Of a DNA stretch of 64,000 nucleotides, positions 59,955 to 64,000 are shown piece by piece (position 1 is the stretch's first letter; the number at the start of each line of letters is the position of its first letter). The DNA is taken from assembly GCA_946807835.1 (NCBI GenBank), contig OX327697.1, positions 15,696,001 through 15,760,000 on the forward strand, read 5' to 3'. The translations under genes were made by a program, and so were the position numbers. The notes under the pieces were generated by a model that made no database searches, had not been told where the DNA came from, and saw only the letters and a list, made by a program, of their open reading frames with translations. This DNA is from Ailanthus altissimus (taxonomy: Eukaryota > Streptophyta > Magnoliopsida > Sapindales > Simaroubaceae).

Positions 59955-60985
59955 TGTGCTAATTTTTTAGAGTACGTGCATTTGGTGCCTGTTCATTACA
60001 TTAAAATTATGCATCTTATACATAAATCAATAGCAGCAAAAACATAAATCTTTATTTCCTAGTGCAACAAACACTTTAAAATTTAAGTTTCATTACATTA
60101 ATGAAATTTAAGGATTGAAAATCATCTGTCAGGCATTTAAAAATTACTGAACCGGAGTCCACCACGAAGCACACTCATTAGCAATTTTAGAATCCAACTA
60201 AGGTGGGCTTGGATCGCTTCTAGCAATAGTGTTTAACTCTTAAACACCGTAAGTGATTAATTCTTAAACACCGTAAGTGATTAACTCTTAAACACCGTAA
60301 GTGATTAACTCTTAATCACCTTGGTTAACTCTTAACCATTGCTTAAATTCTTTAAGTTATGGATTATTAGTAAAACTCTTTAACTAATTGTAGTTAAACT
60401 AAGGTGGGCTTGGATAGCTTTTAGCAATAGTGTTTAACTCTTAAACACCATAAGTGATTAACTCTTAAACACCATAAGTGATTAACTCTTAAACACCGTA
60501 AGTGATTAACTCTTTAATCACCTTGGTTAACTCTTAACAATTGTTTAAATTCTTTAAGTTATGGATTATTAGTAAAACTCTTTAACTAATTGTAGTTAAA
60601 CATTTTAACTACTTTAATTTGTTTCCAAGCAAATAAATTATTTTTATTTATTTAACACTTGAAATAAACAAAATAACTTTTCCTTGCTCTAAAATTAGCC
60701 AACCAACTTAATGAAAAAAAAAATGAATAGTGTTTTTTTAACCTATTGAAACAAAACAAACAAAACAATTTTGCTCTCACTTTCCCGACTAATGGCCAAA
60801 ACAACCATGAAAAAGATGAAGAAATAGTTTTTCAACCCTTTAAAAAATAAAGCAAAAAAGCCTCTCTCCACCCTTTCATTCATTTGGCTGAATCTCTTTT
60901 CACCAAAATGAATCAATTCCATCTTTTATTTGTTAACACACTTTGCTTCAAATAATGGCAAAAACAATTGGCCAACCATAAAGTG
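59955..60985 (-). repeat. Family A copia LTR, truncated, with internal tandem duplication
   Basis: Starts TGTGCTAATTTTTTAGAG on the plus strand right after LINE sequence, matching 45099 onward (CTAGTGCAACAAA, ACCGGAGTCCACCA). It includes a 201-bp tandem duplication (60200-60400 and 60401-60601). It breaks off at about 60985 into Athila 3' sequence, so the LTR start is missing. Confidence 0.75.
60200..60601. repeat. 201-bp tandem duplication with 25-bp sub-repeats
   Basis: Two copies start AAGGTGGGCTTGGAT at about 60200 and 60401 and end TGTAGTTAAAC. Each contains three copies of a roughly 24-bp unit (GTGATTAACTCTTAAACACC, with the next few bases variable). The single-copy state is seen at 45340-45480. 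Confidence 0.88.
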
Positions 60986-61580
60986 AATAACCGTGCTGCT
61001 TTGTAAGTGTACTTCACCTTTTGAGACAATTTTACAAATTTTTGATCGACCCGTGCAACTCATAGTTTAAGGGATGTTAAGAGGTTGCTTTTATATAGTT
61101 GTTTTGCTCCTTGTTAGTTTGTTCTTGTTTTGCTCGTCCTCGAGCAAAAGTCTTAAATTTTGGGGTATTTGATAATAGCATAATGGCAATAGTATTGTAG
61201 TACTCTAAGTTGGGTATTTTACTTTAAACTATTAATATTTAGCTATTTAATTGTATTTTTAGTCTGAAATAGGTGCATGAGAGAAAATGTGACACATAAG
61301 ATCAAACTGGAGGCGATTCGGGCAAGAAACGAGCAAGATACGCTTAAAAGATAAAACAGCACAACATGTGGGTAGGCATTGCAATGCCAAGATCAGTGAC
61401 TTAGCAGTCAGCGCCGCGACGCCCGTTGATGATTATTTAGCCTTTGTTGCTTTTGTCTAGCGCCGCGGCACCCGTGCGATGTTTAAATACTTCTCTCAAC
61501 TCTCCTATTTGAAAAAAAAATTCGAAGCTTCTCACACCTAGGGTTTCTCATATTAATAAAAATACTCTTTTGAGGTAAAA
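60986..61580 (+). mobile_element. Athila-type 3' end: polypurine tract and 5' part of the 3' LTR
   Basis: GTCTTAAATTTTGGGGTATT (61152-61171) is the purine-rich primer, followed by LTR start TGATAATAGCATAATGG at 61172. The U3 has GTCAGCGCCGCGACGCCCG and AGCGCCGCGGCACCCG words (61390-61470), and the transcript start region matches 6540-6620 (TAGGGTTTCTCATATTAATAA). The LTR stops at about 61575, where another coding frame starts. Confidence 0.75.
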
Positions 61581-63299
61581 TAAGAAAGGGGTTATCCAAA
61601 AATCTTAAGAATTATTGCAAACAGGGGTTGGGGACGGTTGTGCTTACAACCAATCCTGCAGTTATTCCAATAGTCAGAGAATTCTATGTTAATGGCAGAG
61701 AGCACAACTATGAGAAAGTACAAATCAGGGGCAGAATTGTTCACATCCACAATGAGGTCATCAATTGGGTACCTAATTGGGTGCTATACTACTTAAGCGC
61801 AAGTACACGCTATCGTATTAAGTAATATAGAATTTAAGTCTAAGTATTGATCCCACAGGGATTACGTGATCTAATGCTTCAATCAATTACTAAAACTATA
61901 TCTACTTAACTTTTATTTAGAAAAATCAAAATCTGAAACTAAATTTATTAACCTAATTCTATCAAATTAAACTAAACCTAAATAGCAAATAAACAAGAAT
62001 TGTTGGCTCATCCAAAGGATAATAATCTAGGGTATAGACTCATCCACTAGTATTTCATTGGATTCATTAACTACTTAGTTCATCCCTTAATATAAATTGT
62101 TGGCTTAGACACTAATCTCATCACAAGTTTTTGTCGTGGTCAAGTGACTATATACACATTCTAACAATCACTTATATGTCTACGGTAATCAAATCAGAAT
62201 TTAATTCATTAAGATCAAGTCTAAATTATACCATACATACCACCTAGGTATATGTTTATTCTAGATGAAACTCATAATTATTACCTTATGATCATGCATT
62301 AAGCTACCCTAGGCTCAACCATGAATTCCTTTGTCAAGTTCTTCATGGTTCCTCAATCATTCATAATATTGGCCATATTTAATGAAAGCAATAAACACAA
62401 AATAGAATGAATCAGTTGTAATAATTAAGTTCATAAACTAAGAATCAATAAAATCCAACTACATACTAGGTTCACATAGTTTAACCATAGAATAACAAGT
62501 TTAGCTCATCACAAAACAAAAGGTATTCAGCCAATCTATGAAGAACAGCAAAAACAAGAACATAATAATAAGAAAAGAGAAGAAAAACTATTAAGAATAT
62601 GTCTTGGGTTGCTTCTCTCTCAATCTTGACTTGAAGCTTGAATCTTGATCTTGAATATTAATTTCTTGGCTTTTGTATTTGATTTTGTGTTGCAAATTCT
62701 TTCTCTTCGTTTTTGCCTCTCTAAAGTCTGTGTATTTAACCTCAAAATAATGTTTTTATTGGTATGAGAAACCCTAAAGGCGAGGGGATTTAAATTCAAG
62801 TTGAAATAAGAAAGTTGAGAGGGCTTTTATATATCGTACTGACATTGTGGCGCTAGGTTGTGGGCATCGTGGTGCTCAACTACTGACCTGGGCACTGCGT
62901 ACTAGTACTTTTACACCTCTATCAATACCCAACATACAAAGAGATGACTATATGGAGCTCCACCAAAATCCAGATTATGAAGCCATCATCCGTTACTTGG
63001 CCACCCCAGATGTTCAATGGACGATGTCTGAAAGTACATTGGTCTCTTTACTCACACGCTATATATGCAAAGAATTTAAAGTATGTCATTATTTCATAAC
63101 TGCCAAGTTAATGCCAATCAGTTACATGAGCACGATAACAGTAAATAGACCTTTCCTTTTATATGCTATTCTTACAGGGAGGATAATCGATATTGGCAAG
63201 GTGATCAGAGATGCAATCCTTTTTGACCTCGATCATCCAAAGCAAGGCATTTACTGTCCCTCGCTAATTATAGCACTCTGCGCTAAAGCTGGAGTCTAG
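61581..63299 (+). pseudogene. Transposon-associated ORF (putative plant transposon protein type), split by a solo LTR
   Basis: 61628-61773 reads VVLTTNPAVIPIVREFYVNG ... KVQIRGRIVHIHNEVINWVP, the start of the domain often annotated as putative plant transposon protein (VREFYAN...VRGK motifs). It resumes after the LTR at 62925 with NIQRDDYMELHQNPDYEAI, then WTMSEST, ICKEFKVCHYFITAKLMPIS, LLYAILTGRIIDIGKVIRDA and PSLIIALCAKAGV. Removing the LTR and one target copy joins INWVP and NIQRDDY in frame. The family occurs in Athila-related elements; its biochemical role is not known. Confidence 0.75.
61774..62924 (-). mobile_element. Solo Athila-type LTR inside the transposon ORF
   Basis: Minus-oriented copy of the 6227-7572 type: minus strand starts TGATAGAGGTGTAAAAGTAC and ends GTATAGCACCCAATTA. 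Flanks GTACC (61769-61773) and ATACC (62925-62929) differ at one base. Part of U3 is missing, joining ACTAGTA to the GC-rich promoter-proximal block. TATA-like TATATAAAAGCC lies on the minus strand near 62835. Confidence 0.88.
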
Positions 63300-63442
63300 T
63301 GGACATCATCAGAAGAAGTACTTCCTCCAGCACATATCTTGAATAATAGCAAAATTACTATAATAGTTGACGGTCTTACCACCTCTACCACAAAGACTAG
63401 TAGCATAACTGACCATACATTAAAGGATGACAAGGTTAGAAG

Positions 63443-63646
63443 ATGCCTTCACCGCACACTAGTAGTGCATATGTAGTATATCAAGACCAGATTTTGCGCA
63501 TTGCCCTACCCCACTTTGGCATGGATACACATAACTTGCCAAACATTCTGGCCTATCCAGAGCCTCCTGCTGCAGATGACTTAGGAGATGATGAAGAAGC
63601 AGAAGACGAAGTAGCGAGTGAAGATGAAGACGAATGGGACAACTAA
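63443..63646 (+). pseudogene. C-terminal acidic part of the transposon-associated ORF
   Basis: 67 codons, out of frame with the part ending at 63299. It reads QDQILRIALPHFGMDT, then an Asp/Glu-rich tail (DDLGDDEEAEDE ... DEDEWDN). Acidic tails are usual at the end of this ORF family. 63300-63442 links the two with stops. Confidence 0.55.
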
Positions 63647-64000
63647 AGCTTCATAAAAACAAGGAAGTGTTCCAATTTTGTTATTTTACTGCCGCTATAA
63701 GGACATGTCTTATTATAAGTGTGGGGGCAGGGGAAACACTTCTTAGTTCTTAATTTTCTTCTATGCTTTGTTTGTCTATTCTCTATTTTTATTTATTTTC
63801 TTTAGAAGTAGTTTATTTTCTTTTAGTATCATTTTCTTGGGTCGAAAGAGTTTGTAGTCGATGATGAAAAATAGAGTTGAAAAAAAGCTATAAACTCTCT
63901 AGACTTATCTATTACTGTGTTCATTCTATATTGTAATCGGATTAAGTATATTTAGCTTATAGTTGTTCACTTTAAACACTCTTGCACTCTAAAGCTATTT
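63647..64000 (+). other. Post-ORF region with polypurine-like tract
   Basis: GTGTGGGGGCAGGGGAAAC (63719-63737) resembles a polypurine tract or the conserved G-run after these ORFs. The remaining T-rich sequence holds nothing recognisable up to the window edge. Confidence 0.4.

Overview
This is a nuclear window from a flowering plant, most likely a eudicot. It is strongly AT-rich, its genes have introns with GT..AG borders, and most of it is plant-type Ty1/copia and Ty3/gypsy (Athila and Tat) LTR retrotransposons. There is no sign of operons, CRISPR arrays or prokaryotic genes. The species cannot be named from what is visible.

The only gene that looks intact is on the minus strand at 24022-36150. 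It encodes a HINT/HIT-family nucleotide-binding hydrolase of 175 residues in five exons. Every exon joins in frame and ends in the HIHVHLI triad. Its second intron is about 9.25 kb because a copia element (26783-34925) landed there. That element in turn holds the 3' half of a different copia element, which is itself split by a solo Athila-type LTR. Two conserved-gene relics flank the gene: a PPR pseudogene (21543-22836) split by a TRIM-like element, and an IST1-like pseudogene (39331-40256) whose last exon is split by a hAT-type MITE with a perfect 8-bp target duplication.

Layout, left to right. 1-14123 is a copia family A complex: two copies lie head to head (pol minus at 8099-11505, pol plus at 11506-12258) with their LTRs facing outward. 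A gag-only Athila-type element (1490-7572) and a solo gypsy LTR (8872-10316) are inserted in it. 14125-16710 is the 3' end of a copia B element. 16792-17934 is a copia C LTR, and 17935-18057 a family A LTR tip. 18058-21280 is a Tat-lineage gypsy relic with minus-strand integrase, about 80-bp tandem repeats and a plus-strand coiled-coil ORF. 21543-40256 holds the PPR relic, the HINT gene, a C-type LTR carrying a TRIM (37166-38820) and the IST1 relic. 40257-43186 has little that can be recognised. 43192-48335 is an Athila-type LTR split by a copia A fragment. 48341-54330 is a MULE-type relic with an Ulp1-like protease (plus) facing a Mu transposase (minus), and the transposase is split by a solo copia LTR. 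54572-59954 is a LINE with overlapping ORFs, split by another solo copia LTR. 59955-64000 is a truncated copia LTR, an Athila 3' end and a transposon-associated ORF split by a solo Athila LTR.

Almost every TE reading frame carries stops, often at positions where a Trp, Gln or Arg codon is expected. This suggests long decay of methylated copies. The most informative signals are target-site duplications and host frames that become continuous once the insertion is removed; these allow many insertions to be placed to the base.
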